From assembly GCF_030645195.1 (NCBI RefSeq), contig NZ_JAUSLW010000030.1, forward strand, positions 1-64,000: a stretch of 64,000 nucleotides of DNA, in the 5' to 3' direction. Shown piece after piece: positions 1 through 8,753 of this stretch. Position numbers and translations under genes: made by a program. How positions within the stretch are numbered: position 1 is the first letter of the stretch; each line of letters begins with the position of its first letter. The notes under the pieces are model-generated. The model did not search any database and was not told where the DNA came from. It saw nothing but the letters and a program-made list of their open reading frames with translations. This stretch comes from Phenylobacterium sp. (lineage in GTDB: Bacteria; Pseudomonadota; Alphaproteobacteria; Caulobacterales; Caulobacteraceae).

Positions 1-2119
1 CCTCGCGGGGCAGGCGCAGCAGGCGCAGACCCTTCTCCAGGTCCATGGCCGCCACCGACCAGCCCTTGGGCAGGCTGGAGCGCTTCGGCTTCTCGCCGTC
101 GCCGAGTTGGACATAGGGGCCGAAGCGGCCGTTCTTCAGCCAGACCGCCTGCATGGTCTTGGGGTTCACCCCCAGCTCGCGGTCGGTGACTTCGGCGGCG
201 TCGCCGTCGCCTTCCGACTGGGCGATGGGTCGGGTGAAGCGGCATTCGGGATAGTTGGAACAGCCGATGAAGGCGCCGAACTTGCCGGTCTTCAGCGACA
301 GCCGCCCGGTGCCGCAGGTGGTGCAGAGGCGCGGATCGGAGCCGTCTTCCTTGGCCGGGAAGATGTGCGGGCCGAGGCTCTCGTTGAGTGCGTCCAGCAC
401 CTGGCTGACGCGCAGCTCGCCGATGTCGTCGGCGGCGGCGTGGAAGTCGGTCCAGAACTCGCGCAGCAGCGCCTTCCAGTCGAGCTTGCCGTCGCTGACC
501 AGGTCGAGCTTCTCTTCCAGGCCGGCGGTGAAATCGTATTCGACGTAGCGGGCGAAGAACTGTTCCAGGAAGGCGGTGACCAGCCGTCCCTTGTCCTCGG
601 GAATGAACCGGTTCTTGTCCATGCGGACGTATTCGCGGTCGCGCAGCACGGTGAGCACCGAGGCGTAGGTGGAGGGCCGGCCGATGCCGAGCTCCTCCAT
701 CTTCTTCACCAGGCTGGCTTCCGAATAGCGCGGCGGCGGCTCGGTGAAGTGCTGGTCGGCGCGGGCCTTGATGACCTTGGCGTCGGCGCCTTCCTTGACC
801 ATCGGCAGGCGGCCGCTCTCCTCGTCGCCCTCGTCGTCGCGGCCTTCCTCATAGACGGCGAGGTAGCCGTCGAAGAGCACCACCTGGCCGGTGGCGCGCA
901 GGCCGGTCTTCCCGTCGGCGCTCTCCAGCTCGATGGTGGTCCGCTCGATGCGGGCGGCCTCCATCTGGGAGGCGATCATCCGCTTCCAGATCAGCTCATA
1001 GAGCCGGCCGAGGTCGCTCTCCAGGCGCAGGGAGCCGGGGTTGCGGGCCAGGCTGGTGGGGCGGATGGCCTCGTGGGCCTCCTGGGCGTTCTTGGCCTTG
1101 GTCTTGTAGATCCGGGCGGCCTCGGGGACGTACTCCTTGCCGTAGAGCCCGCCGATCACGACGCGCGCCTCGTCCAGCGCCTCGGGCGCCGACTGCACGC
1201 CGTCGGTCCGCATATAGGTGATGAGACCCACGGTCTCGCCGCCGATGTCGATGCCTTCGTACAGCTTCTGGGCGGCCTGCATGGTGCGTTGGGTGGAGAA
1301 GCCGAGCTTGCGGGCGGCCTCCTGCTGCAGGGTCGAGGTGGTGAAGGGCGGGGCAGGGGACCTGCGCGCCGGCTTCTTCTCGACGGAGGCGATCTTCAGC
1401 ACCGCGCCGTCCACGGCGGCCTTGGCGGCCATGGCCGTGGCCTCGTCGCCCAGGTCGAACTTGGTCAGCCGCTTGCCGTCATGCTTGACCATGCGGGCCA
1501 GGAAGGGGTCGCTGCCGGCGGTGACGTCGGCCTCGACGGTCCAGTATTCCTGGTTCTTGAAGCGCTCGATCTCGATCTCGCGGTCCACCACCAAGCGCAG
1601 GGACACCGACTGCACCCGTCCGGCCGAACGCGAGCCCGGCAGCTTGCGCCAGAGCACCGGCGAGAGGGTGAAGCCCACCAGATAGTCCAGGGCGCGGCGG
1701 GCGAGATAGGCCTCCACCAGCTCCATGTCGATGTCACGGGGATGCTTCATCGCCTCGGTGACGGCGGACTTGGTGATGGCGTTGAACACCACCCGCTGCA
1801 CCGTGGCGCCCTTGATGGCCTTCTTCTTCTGGAGCACCTCCAGGACGTGCCAGGAAATCGCCTCGCCCTCGCGGTCGGGGTCGGTGGCCAGGATGATCTT
1901 GTCGGCGGACTTGGCGAAGTCGGCGATTTCCGACAGCCGCTTGGCGGACTTGGCGTCCACGTCCCACAGCATGAGGAAATCCTCGTCGGGCTTCACCGAG
2001 CCATCCTTGGCCGGCAAGTCGCGGACGTGGCCGTACGAGGCCAGGACCTTATAGTCCGACCCGAGGTACTTGTTGATGGTTTTGGCCTTGGCCGGGCTCT
2101 CGACGACGACGAGGTTCAT
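1..2119 (-). CDS. topA: DNA topoisomerase I (3' end beyond window)
   Basis: Type IA topoisomerase that relaxes negative supercoils by transient single-strand cleavage. About 706 codons are visible; the gene runs off the left edge, so the ORF track omits it. The N-terminus MNLVVVESPAKAKT and TDPDREGEAISWH form the Toprim domain. GLITYMRTDG carries the catalytic Tyr near residue 300. A C-terminal zinc-finger unit (CTTCGTG...GCSNYPEC) follows near residue 610, and a glycine/lysine-rich repeat begins before the edge. The long + strand ORF 107-2485 is its shadow. The ATG start at 2119 gives the canonical N-terminus. Confidence 0.97.
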   Translation of the reverse strand, partial: MNLVVVESPAKAKTINKYLGSDYKVLASYGHVRDLPAKDGSVKPDEDFLMLWDVDAKSAKRLSEIADFAKSADKIILATDPDREGEAISWHVLEVLQKKKAIKGATVQRVVFNAITKSAVTEAMKHPRDIDMELVEAYLARRALDYLVGFTLSPVLWRKLPGSRSAGRVQSVSLRLVVDREIEIERFKNQEYWTVEADVTAGSDPFLARMVKHDGKRLTKFDLGDEATAMAAKAAVDGAVLKIASVEKKPARRSPAPPFTTSTLQQEAARKLGFSTQRTMQAAQKLYEGIDIGGETVGLITYMRTDGVQSAPEALDEARVVIGGLYGKEYVPEAARIYKTKAKNAQEAHEAIRPTSLARNPGSLRLESDLGRLYELIWKRMIASQMEAARIERTTIELESADGKTGLRATGQVVLFDGYLAVYEEGRDDEGDEESGRLPMVKEGADAKVIKARADQHFTEPPPRYSEASLVKKMEELGIGRPSTYASVLTVLRDREYVRMDKNRFIPEDKGRLVTAFLEQFFARYVEYDFTAGLEEKLDLVSDGKLDWKALLREFWTDFHAAADDIGELRVSQVLDALNESLGPHIFPAKEDGSDPRLCTTCGTGRLSLKTGKFGAFIGCSNYPECRFTRPIAQSEGDGDAAEVTDRELGVNPKTMQAVWLKNGRFGPYVQLGDGEKPKRSSLPKGWSVAAMDLEKGLRLLRLPRE

Positions 2120-2279
2120 GCGATTTTAAGGGCGGTCCAGGGGCGAAGCGCCCGAAATTCAAGGGCCCGGAAGGTGGGGTGTGCGCCTAGCCCATGTCAA
2201 CGGGCCCTGTTCATCTTCAAGCTCTACAATTGGCGGTTGACCTACAACCTTTCCGCGCGTGTTGAGTCGGAATCGGGTA

Positions 2280-2477
2280 ATGTCCTGCTTCAAACATATG
2301 GAACAGTGGAACCCAAAGGGCTCGCCTCAGGCGACCGCGGCCTTCATCGAGGAGGTCTTGAACCAGTTGGCGGAATTGGCCGCCACCCGGGGCTACCGCT
2401 CCTTGGCCACGACCCTGATGATGGCCGCCCTCGACGCCGCTCGCGCCGCCGCCGGACCGCCGGACCCTCCCCACTAG
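2280..2477 (+). CDS. Small hypothetical protein between topA and dprA
   Basis: Short ORF of about 65 codons from ATG 2280; starts at 2259 or 2298 are also possible. I do not recognise a family. The core from EQWNPKG is mostly helical and amphipathic (FIEEVLNQLAELAA, SLATTLMMAALDAARAA). Such a regular pattern is unusual for a random frame. It is divergent from topA, and its stop overlaps the convergent dprA stop by four bases. No strong ribosome-binding site is seen. It could be spurious, but composition and position favour a real small gene. Confidence 0.45.
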   Translation: MSCFKHMEQWNPKGSPQATAAFIEEVLNQLAELAATRGYRSLATTLMMAALDAARAAAGPPDPPH

Positions 2478-3565
2478 GCCCGTGACACCATGCCGCCGGG
2501 CAGCAGTTCGGCGCGGCCGGCCAGGGCGAGCTCCATCAGGGCCGCCAGCACCAGAGGCGCCGGCGCCTTGGCGGCGCGCACGATCTCGTCGCGCGACACC
2601 GGGGTGGGGGAGAGCAGGTCGGCCACCTGTTCGCGCAGGGCGTCGGGGACCTCGGCCGGTCCGCCCGCATAGCGCTCGGGCCCCGGCTCGCGGAAGCCGC
2701 CGAACCCCTCCAAGGCCCGCAGCACATCCTCGGCCCCCTCGCAGATCGCCGCGCCCTGACGGATCAGGTCGTTGGTCCCCTTGGCCCGCGGGTCCAGGGG
2801 CGAGCCGGGCACGGCCAGGACCTCGCGGCCCTGCTCGGCGGCCAGGCGGGCGGTGATCAGCGAGCCGGAGCGGATCTCGGCCTCCACCACCACGACGGCG
2901 CGCGACAACCCGGAGATGATCCGGTTGCGGCGGGGGAAGTCCTTGGCCTGGGCGGTCTGGCGCGGCCGGCTCTCGGAGACCACGCAGCCGGCCTCGACGA
3001 TGCGGGCGTGCAGGTCGCGGTGCTCGGGCGGATAGATGTCGGCGATCCCGCCGCCGAGGACGGCGATGGTCCCGGTGGGCAGCGCGCCCTCGTGGGCCGC
3101 CCCGTCCACCCCGCGCGCCATGCCAGAGACGATGATCTGTCCGGCCGCGCCCAGGTCGGCGGCGAGCCCTCGCGCGAACCTCTGTCCCGCCGCCGAGGCC
3201 ACCCGCGCGCCCACCACCGCCACGCAGGAGCCCTGCAGCAGGTGGAGGTTCCCCCAGGCCCAGAGGATCGGCGGGGGCGGGTCCAGGGCCGCCAGGGGCT
3301 GGGGAAAGTCGGCCTCGCAGGAACAGATCAGCCGCGCGCCCAGGGCCGCGCCCTCCGCCAGCTCATGCTCGACCTCGTCGAGGGTGGGGACGCCCAGGGG
3401 GGATATCCGTCCCCCGCGCCGGGCGAGGTCGGGGAGGGCGGCGAGCGCCAGGGAGGCCTCGCCATAGCGGGCGATCAGTTGGTCAAAGGTGACCGGCCCG
3501 ACGTTCTCGGTGCGCGCCAGCCGCAGCCAGTCGCGACGGGCGGCGTCGGTGAGCGTCCGGGTCAA
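2474..3565 (-). CDS. dprA: DNA processing protein DprA/Smf
   Basis: Single-stranded-DNA-binding RecA loader used in natural transformation and recombination, 363 aa. The Rossmann-like DprA core is visible: VAVVGARVAS, GMARGVDGAAHEGAL, GTIAVLGGG, FPRRNRIISGLS, EAEIRSGSLITA. A C-terminal winged-helix-like DprA domain (PVSRDEIVRAA) follows. I chose a TTG start at 3565: it overlaps the plsY stop (TTGA) and has GAAGGA seven bases upstream. The 37 extra residues in the track ORF are low-complexity plsY shadow. It is probably translationally coupled to plsY. Confidence 0.92.
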   Translation of the reverse strand: MTRTLTDAARRDWLRLARTENVGPVTFDQLIARYGEASLALAALPDLARRGGRISPLGVPTLDEVEHELAEGAALGARLICSCEADFPQPLAALDPPPPILWAWGNLHLLQGSCVAVVGARVASAAGQRFARGLAADLGAAGQIIVSGMARGVDGAAHEGALPTGTIAVLGGGIADIYPPEHRDLHARIVEAGCVVSESRPRQTAQAKDFPRRNRIISGLSRAVVVVEAEIRSGSLITARLAAEQGREVLAVPGSPLDPRAKGTNDLIRQGAAICEGAEDVLRALEGFGGFREPGPERYAGGPAEVPDALREQVADLLSPTPVSRDEIVRAAKAPAPLVLAALMELALAGRAELLPGGMVSRA

Positions 3566-4203
3566 GCGGCGTCCTTCCCCTTGGCCCCGATCTTCGGCTC
3601 CTGGCCCTTGAGCAGGCGGGCGATGTTGTCGGCGTGGCGGATGAAGACAAGCGCCGCCATGAACAGGCCCAGCCACGCGATGGGCAGGGGGCGGTCGAAG
3701 ACGAAGACGTAGATCGGCGCGAGCGCCACGGCCACCAGGGCCGCCAGGGAGGAGAGGCGCAGCAGGAAGGCCACCGCGAGCCAGGTGACCCCCGCCGCCA
3801 GGCCCACCGGCCAGGCCGCCGCCAGCATGACGCCGAAGAAGGTCGAGACCCCCTTGCCGCCCTTGAACTTCAGCCAGACCGGGAACAGGTGCCCCAGGAA
3901 GGCGCTGGCCGCTGCGATGGAGGTCAGGACCGCCTGGGCGTCCTTGGTGTTCTCCCGCGTGGCAAGCCAGGCGATCAGCACCGCCACCGCGCCCTTGCCG
4001 CCGTCGCCGAGCAGGGTGATCAGCGCCAGGTCCTTGCGGCCGGTGCGCAGGACGTTGGTGGCCCCGATATTGCCCGACCCGATGTCGCGCACGTCGCCGG
4101 CTCCGCCGAGGCGGGTGGCGATGACGCCGAAGGGAATGGAGCCCAGCAAGTAGCCCCCGATGACGGTGGCGGCGATCAGCACGGGACTGAGTGACTCGAA
4201 CAT
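3562..4203 (-). CDS. plsY: Glycerol-3-phosphate acyltransferase PlsY
   Basis: Membrane acyltransferase that moves the acyl group from acyl-phosphate to glycerol-3-phosphate, the first step of phospholipid synthesis. It has 213 aa, a typical length, with five to six hydrophobic segments. The three family motifs are present: GSIPFG near residue 21, GSGNIGATNVLR near 43, and GHLFPVWLKFKGGKGV near 104. The ATG at 4203 follows a G-rich ribosome-binding stretch. It overlaps dprA by four bases, an arrangement common in alphaproteobacteria. Confidence 0.96.
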   Translation of the reverse strand: MFESLSPVLIAATVIGGYLLGSIPFGVIATRLGGAGDVRDIGSGNIGATNVLRTGRKDLALITLLGDGGKGAVAVLIAWLATRENTKDAQAVLTSIAAASAFLGHLFPVWLKFKGGKGVSTFFGVMLAAAWPVGLAAGVTWLAVAFLLRLSSLAALVAVALAPIYVFVFDRPLPIAWLGLFMAALVFIRHADNIARLLKGQEPKIGAKGKDAA

Positions 4204-4227
4204 GGCGGTTCCCCCTTGAGAGGAGTC

Positions 4228-4770
4228 CTACCCGCCTCCAGCGGTTTCGTCATCCAGCGCCGCGCGGACGGCGGCGGCCAGGGTGACGACATCCACCGGC
4301 CCGGTGGTGTCGACCTCGATCACCCGGCCCAGGCCGACGGGGCCATCATACTCGGCCAACAGGTCGGCGGGCAGGTCGCGCAGGGTATGGATGGGGTGAC
4401 GATCTCCGATCATGGACCGGGCCGAATAGCGCCGGCTCGCCTCCTGCGGCGGGCAGCGGCAATAGACCTCTACCAGCGCGCCGCCCAGACCCGTAAGCAT
4501 GCGGCGCTCATAGGCGCTCTTGGGACGGAAATTGGCCTCCAGCACCACGGCGGGCGATAGGGCCGCCAGGGTCCAGATCAATTCCATGGCGGCGCTGCCC
4601 AGGGCCTTGGTCCAGACCTCCGGCTCGTCCCTCTGGCCCAGCACGTCGGCCAGCCGTTCCTTGATCACGTCCTTTGAGAGCAGGGGCAGGGCGAGCGCCT
4701 CCGCGAGGGGCCCGGCCAGGGTCGATTTCCCCGCCCCCGGGGCGCCGGAGACCATCACCACCTGGCGCAA
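4228..4770 (-). CDS. P-loop ATPase/kinase of unknown substrate
   Basis: Small soluble P-loop protein, 180 aa, resembling chloramphenicol-phosphotransferase or zeta-type small-molecule kinases. Walker A GAPGAGKST lies at residues 9-17, followed by LLSKDVIKERLA, then VVLEANF as a probable Walker B-like strand, and an Arg-rich lid (SRRYSARSM). The TTG start lies three bases after the arsR stop with GAGG nine bases upstream, so the two genes are almost certainly co-expressed. The substrate cannot be told from sequence. Confidence 0.75.
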   Translation of the reverse strand: MRQVVMVSGAPGAGKSTLAGPLAEALALPLLSKDVIKERLADVLGQRDEPEVWTKALGSAAMELIWTLAALSPAVVLEANFRPKSAYERRMLTGLGGALVEVYCRCPPQEASRRYSARSMIGDRHPIHTLRDLPADLLAEYDGPVGLGRVIEVDTTGPVDVVTLAAAVRAALDDETAGGG

Positions 4771-4773
4771 CGC

Positions 4774-5076
4774 TCAAACCTCGCCCGCCAGGGCCGCGGT
4801 CAGGGCCGCCAGCCGGGCCTCGTTCCGGCGATAGAAGGTCCACTGCTTGATGCGCTTGGGGGTCACCAGGCCCGCCTGGGTGAGGACCCGCATGTGTTCC
4901 GAGAGGGTCGGCTGGCTGACCCCCAGCTTCTCGGCGATCAGCACGCCGCAGACACCATCCTCCTCCAGGTCGCCGTCCACCTGCTCGCGGAAGTGGGCGC
5001 GAGGGTCCTTCAGCCAGGCCAGGATCTGCAGGCGGCGGTCGTTGCCGAGGGCCTTGAAGGCGAGTGCGTTCGTCAT
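4774..5076 (-). CDS. ArsR-family winged-helix regulator
   Basis: DNA-binding repressor-type protein, 100 aa. The ArsR helix-turn-helix reads IAEKLGVSQPTLSEHMRVL (about 47-65), followed by the wing GLVTPKRIKQWTFYRR. Only one cysteine (DGVCGV) is found near the position where metal sensors carry CxC, so arsenic or zinc sensing is not indicated. It is the first gene of a two-gene unit with the P-loop kinase. A perfect GCCAATTGGC palindrome sits directly before its start codon and may be its operator. Confidence 0.88.
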   Translation of the reverse strand: MTNALAFKALGNDRRLQILAWLKDPRAHFREQVDGDLEEDGVCGVLIAEKLGVSQPTLSEHMRVLTQAGLVTPKRIKQWTFYRRNEARLAALTAALAGEV

Positions 5077-5079
5077 ATC

Positions 5080-5089
5080 GCCAATTGGC
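5080..5089. promoter_or_regulatory. Palindrome at arsR start, candidate operator
   Basis: GCCAATTGGC is a perfect 10-base palindrome ending three bases upstream of the arsR start codon. ArsR repressors commonly bind palindromes over their own promoter or start region. No Shine-Dalgarno sequence fits in this gap, so the transcript may be leaderless or the site may also affect translation. This is inference from position only. Confidence 0.4.
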
Positions 5090-5135
5090 TAAGTTGCTGC
5101 GCGGACCCTAGGCGCCGCCGCCGCTTCAGGCAACC

Positions 5136-6428
5136 TCAGGCTTGGTAGACGACTCGTCCATCCACCAGCGTCATGCGGATCTCGCCCTGCAGCCGACGCC
5201 CGTCGAAGGGCGAGTTCTTGGACTTCGACCGCAGCTTGTCGGCGTCGATGACGATGGGGGCGTTGAGGTCGCAGAGCACCAGGTCGGCCGGCGCGCCCTT
5301 GGCGAGCGTCCCGGCGTTCAGGCCCAGCAGTTGGGCGGGCTTGCTGGTCACCGCCCGCATCAGATCGATCAGCGGGATTCGCCCCTCGTGGTGGAAGGCC
5401 AGCAGGGCCGGCAGCAGGGTCTGCAGGCCGATGGCGCCGGGGGTGGCCTCATCATAGGGCAGGCGCTTGTCCTCGGCGGGCGCCGGCGCGTGGGCCGAGA
5501 CCACGATGTCGATCAGGCCGCTGGCCAGGGCCTCGATCACCGCTTGGCGGTCGTCCTCGCCGCGCACCGGCGGGTCGAACTTCATGAAGGTGCGGTAGTC
5601 GCCGATGTCGATCTCGTTGAACGACAGGTGGTTGATGGAGGTGGTGGCCGTGACCGGCAGACCCTTGGCCTTGCCCCGCGCCAGGCTCTCCAGCGCGCAG
5701 GCTGTGGTCACCTGGTCCACCAGGAAGTTCGCCCCGGTCATCTCCACCAGGGCCAGGTCCCGCTCCAGCATGATCTTCTCGGCGAAGGTGGGGGTGCTGG
5801 GCAGGCCCATGCGCCCGGCGAACTCGCCCTCCGTCGCCGCCGCCCCGTGGCTTAGCCAGGGATCGGCCGGCCGGTGGGCCACCAGAACGCCGAAGCTCTT
5901 GGCGTAGGACAGCACCCGCCGCATGACCTTGGAGTCCACGATCGGGCGGTCGGCGTCGGTGACATAGACGCAACCGGCCTCGGCCATCAGACCGATCTCG
6001 GCCATCCGCTCGCCCCGCGCGCCCTTGGTGGCGGCGCCGGCGGGATAGACGTGGACCAGTTCGATGTCGCGGGTCCGGCGCAGGATGAAGTCCACCACCG
6101 AGGCCTCGTCGATGACCGGATCGGTGTCGGGTTGCAGCACGATGGAGGTGACCCCGCCGGCGGCCGCGGCCAGGCCCGCCGACTTGAGCGTCTCCTTGGT
6201 CTCCGAGCCGGGCTCGCCGGTCTTGACCCTCAGGTCCACCAGGCCCGGCGCCAGCATCGCGCCTCTCGCATCTATGACCTCGATGTCGGCCGACAGGGCC
6301 CCCAGGTCGCCGCCATGGGCTACGTCGGCGATCCTGCCGCCCTGCACCAGCAGGGCGCCGGGGCCGTCCCAGCCGCTGGCGGGGTCGACGATGCGGGCGT
6401 TGAGGAAGGCTGTGGGACGCGCGCTCAT
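5136..6428 (-). CDS. pyrC: Dihydroorotase-like PyrC' (probably non-catalytic)
   Basis: Amidohydrolase-fold homologue of class I dihydroorotase, 430 aa. The start at 6428 gives an ATGA overlap with the upstream gene. The fold is intact ([41 protein letters not shown]). The HxHxR metal motif, however, reads R67-V-K69-T-G71. The usual HVS site is DQVT and the usual DHAPH site is SAHAPA. Most metal ligands are therefore lost. Inactive PyrC' proteins of this kind are known to act as structural partners of aspartate transcarbamoylase, and pyrB is in the same operon. An active dihydroorotase should lie elsewhere in the genome. Confidence 0.9.
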   Translation of the reverse strand: MSARPTAFLNARIVDPASGWDGPGALLVQGGRIADVAHGGDLGALSADIEVIDARGAMLAPGLVDLRVKTGEPGSETKETLKSAGLAAAAGGVTSIVLQPDTDPVIDEASVVDFILRRTRDIELVHVYPAGAATKGARGERMAEIGLMAEAGCVYVTDADRPIVDSKVMRRVLSYAKSFGVLVAHRPADPWLSHGAAATEGEFAGRMGLPSTPTFAEKIMLERDLALVEMTGANFLVDQVTTACALESLARGKAKGLPVTATTSINHLSFNEIDIGDYRTFMKFDPPVRGEDDRQAVIEALASGLIDIVVSAHAPAPAEDKRLPYDEATPGAIGLQTLLPALLAFHHEGRIPLIDLMRAVTSKPAQLLGLNAGTLAKGAPADLVLCDLNAPIVIDADKLRSKSKNSPFDGRRLQGEIRMTLVDGRVVYQA

Positions 6429-7006
6429 AGTTCCGGCCGTCCGATCCATTTCTCCGTCACCGGCGCCTTGTAGGCCGCCAGGGCGTCCAGCATCTCGCCG
6501 CTCTCCGACTTGAAGATCAGCATGTCGCGGTGGGGCGCCTTCAGGAAGGCCTCGCCCACCGCGTGGTCCACGAAGGCCCGCAGGTGGTCGAAATAGCCCA
6601 TCACGTTCAGGAACCCCGCCGGCTTGGCGTGGAAGCCGAGCTGGCCCCAGGTCCAGATCTCGAAGATCTCCTCCAGGGTGCCGGCGCCGCCGGGCAGGGC
6701 GACGAAGCCGTCGGCCATCTCGGCCATCCGCGCCTTGCGCTCGTGCATGGAGGGGACGACCTCCAGCCGGGTCAGGCCCTCGTGGGCGATCTCCTTGTCC
6801 ATAAGGGCCTCGGGCATCACCCCGAACACCTCGCCGCCGGCGGAGAGCGCCGCATCGGCCACGGCGCCCATCAGGCCCACCTTGGCGCCGCCATAGACCA
6901 GGGTCAGGCCCCGTCCGGCGACGGCGCTTCCCATGGCCCTGGCCGCGGCCGTATAGGCCGGGTCGCCGCCGGGGCTCGCGCCGCAGAACACGCCCACCGA
7001 GCGCAT
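6425..7006 (-). CDS. LOG/PpnN-type nucleotide 5'-monophosphate nucleosidase
   Basis: Rossmann-fold protein of the TIGR00730/LOG family, 193 aa, which releases the base from nucleoside monophosphates. [11 protein letters not shown] lies near residue 40 and the hallmark [17 protein letters not shown] near 103-119. It lies between pyrB and pyrC' with one-base (TGATG) and four-base (ATGA) overlaps, so all three are translationally coupled. Placement in a pyrimidine operon suggests base or nucleotide salvage rather than hormone synthesis, but substrate preference is not visible. Confidence 0.85.
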   Translation of the reverse strand: MRSVGVFCGASPGGDPAYTAAARAMGSAVAGRGLTLVYGGAKVGLMGAVADAALSAGGEVFGVMPEALMDKEIAHEGLTRLEVVPSMHERKARMAEMADGFVALPGGAGTLEEIFEIWTWGQLGFHAKPAGFLNVMGYFDHLRAFVDHAVGEAFLKAPHRDMLIFKSESGEMLDALAAYKAPVTEKWIGRPEL

Positions 7007-7983
7007 CAGACGTTGTCCAGCCGGGCGGCCAGGGAGGCCAGGACCGCCATCCGGGCGGCCACCCCCATCTCCACCTGGTCCTGGATCAGGCTGACCGACA
7101 GGTCGTCGGCCACGTCGGAGTCGATCTCGACGCCGCGGTTCATCGGGCCCGGGTGCATGACCCGCACGCCGGGGGCCGCGCAGGCCAGCTTCTCGCGATC
7201 CAGGCCGTAGAAGCGGAAATATTCGCGCTGGGAGGGGGCCATCACCCCGTCCATGCGCTCCAGCTGCAGGCGCAGCATCATGACGACGTCGCAGCCCGCG
7301 ATGCCCTCGCGCATGTTGTGGAAGACCTCGACCTTCCAGCGGTCGACGGCCGCCGGCATCAGGGTCGGCGGGCCCACCAGGCGCACCTCGGCGCCCAGCA
7401 TCTGCAGCAGGCTGACATTGGACCGCGCCACCCGGGAGTGCAGGACGTCGCCGCAGATGGCGACCCGCAGTCCCGCGATCCGGCCGAAGGCGCGGCGCAT
7501 GGAGAGCGCGTCCAGCAGGGCCTGGGTCGGGTGTTCGTGCTGGCCGTCCCCGGCGTTGATCACCGAGCAGGTGACCTTCTGGGAGAGCAGGGAGGCCGCG
7601 CCCGAGGAGCCGTGCCGCACCACCAGCAGGTCCGGTTGCATGGCGTTCAGGGTCACGGCGGTGTCGATCAGAGTCTCGCCCTTGGAGATCGACGAAGAGC
7701 GCGGGCTCATATTGACCACGTCGGCCCCCAGCCGCTTGCCGGCCAGCTCGAAGGAACTCTGGGTCCGCGTCGAATTCTCGAAGAAGAGATTCATCAGCGT
7801 CCGGCCCTTGAGCAGGTCGAGCTTCTTGGAGGTTTGACGGTTGAGCGACACGAAGCCGTCGGCGAGGTCGAGGAGGTTGGCCACCTCCACCTCGTTCAGA
7901 TCGAGCACCGATAGGAAGTGTCGCCGCGGGAACGGGAAGGTTCTTCCGAGAACCTCGTTCAGACCAGGGGGCAGGGATGTCAT
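7006..7983 (-). CDS. pyrB: Aspartate carbamoyltransferase catalytic subunit
   Basis: Condenses carbamoyl phosphate with aspartate in pyrimidine synthesis. It has 325 aa from ATG 7983; a GTG at 8019 would add 12 residues. The carbamoyl-phosphate loop [30 protein letters not shown] and [11 protein letters not shown] are diagnostic. No pyrI regulatory subunit is present, which fits a PyrB-PyrC' complex with the downstream gene. No clear Shine-Dalgarno precedes the ATG, so the start is not certain. Confidence 0.95.
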   Translation of the reverse strand: MTSLPPGLNEVLGRTFPFPRRHFLSVLDLNEVEVANLLDLADGFVSLNRQTSKKLDLLKGRTLMNLFFENSTRTQSSFELAGKRLGADVVNMSPRSSSISKGETLIDTAVTLNAMQPDLLVVRHGSSGAASLLSQKVTCSVINAGDGQHEHPTQALLDALSMRRAFGRIAGLRVAICGDVLHSRVARSNVSLLQMLGAEVRLVGPPTLMPAAVDRWKVEVFHNMREGIAGCDVVMMLRLQLERMDGVMAPSQREYFRFYGLDREKLACAAPGVRVMHPGPMNRGVEIDSDVADDLSVSLIQDQVEMGVAARMAVLASLAARLDNV

Positions 7984-8075
7984 TAAAGGGGGGTGGTAAC
8001 CGAGGCCGCGGTTGACCACAAGGGCGACCCGAAAGCGCGCACAGGTATCAGCAGCGGCGACCCCCGTTCGTCACC

Positions 8076-8753
8076 CTAGGCGGCGCTGCGGGTCCGGGCG
8101 GGGAAGGCGGAGATCGCCAGGAGACCCCAGGCGATCGCGAGTTCGACGATGAGCTTGGTGGTCTGGGCCACCACCAGCGCCTGATTGGCCACGCGCGCCG
8201 CGGCGTCGGGGTGCAGGATTTCGCCCACGCTGCCCAGTCCGCACATGTCCCAGGTGGCGAGGGCGAAGAAGAAGGCGCTGGCGATCCGCCAGTGCGCGCC
8301 ACCGGCGTGGGCGAACGCCTCACCGGTCAGGGCGGCGCGACCGAACGCGATGGCTATCAGGAGCAGGATCAGCACGCCGACCCCGGCGAACATCGCGGTG
8401 TAGGGGCCCGGCAGGGTGGGGATCGTCCAAAGTCCGATCCAGACCAGGGCGCCCAGCGCGAACCATCGCCGGAAAGTCCGTGACCGCTCGCCGATTGCGT
8501 GAAGCGCCGCCCAGGTCACGCAGAAGGCGCCGAGATGGAAGGAGAGCATCCAAACGATGGTCTTGCTCGCACCCCAAATCAGCGCCAGGTCCAGCCCCGC
8601 CCTATCGGCGCTCGAATGACCATGGGCCAGGAAACGATGATAGCCGGGCAGCACCAGCCAGTTGCCAAGGGCGGCGTAGGCCAGAAGGATCAGGCCGGCG
8701 GCCAGCCAGACGGACTTGGGCCGGGCGCGGCCTCCAGCGGCGGCGAGGGTCAT
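8076..8753 (-). CDS. Hypothetical multi-pass membrane protein
   Basis: 225 aa with about six hydrophobic segments (for example WLAAGLILLAYAALGNWLVL and VGVLILLLIAIAFG) and short polar loops. I do not recognise the family. Its ATG overlaps the stop of the upstream marR gene (ATGA), so the two are translationally coupled. It is probably the target that the MarR protein controls. Transport, resistance or sensing are all possible. Confidence 0.75.
   Translation of the reverse strand: MTLAAAGGRARPKSVWLAAGLILLAYAALGNWLVLPGYHRFLAHGHSSADRAGLDLALIWGASKTIVWMLSFHLGAFCVTWAALHAIGERSRTFRRWFALGALVWIGLWTIPTLPGPYTAMFAGVGVLILLLIAIAFGRAALTGEAFAHAGGAHWRIASAFFFALATWDMCGLGSVGEILHPDAAARVANQALVVAQTTKLIVELAIAWGLLAISAFPARTRSAA

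Noticed and set aside
107-2485. 792-aa + strand ORF
   Set aside because: Antisense shadow of topA; low-complexity Gly/Ala/Leu/Val composition typical of high-GC antisense frames.
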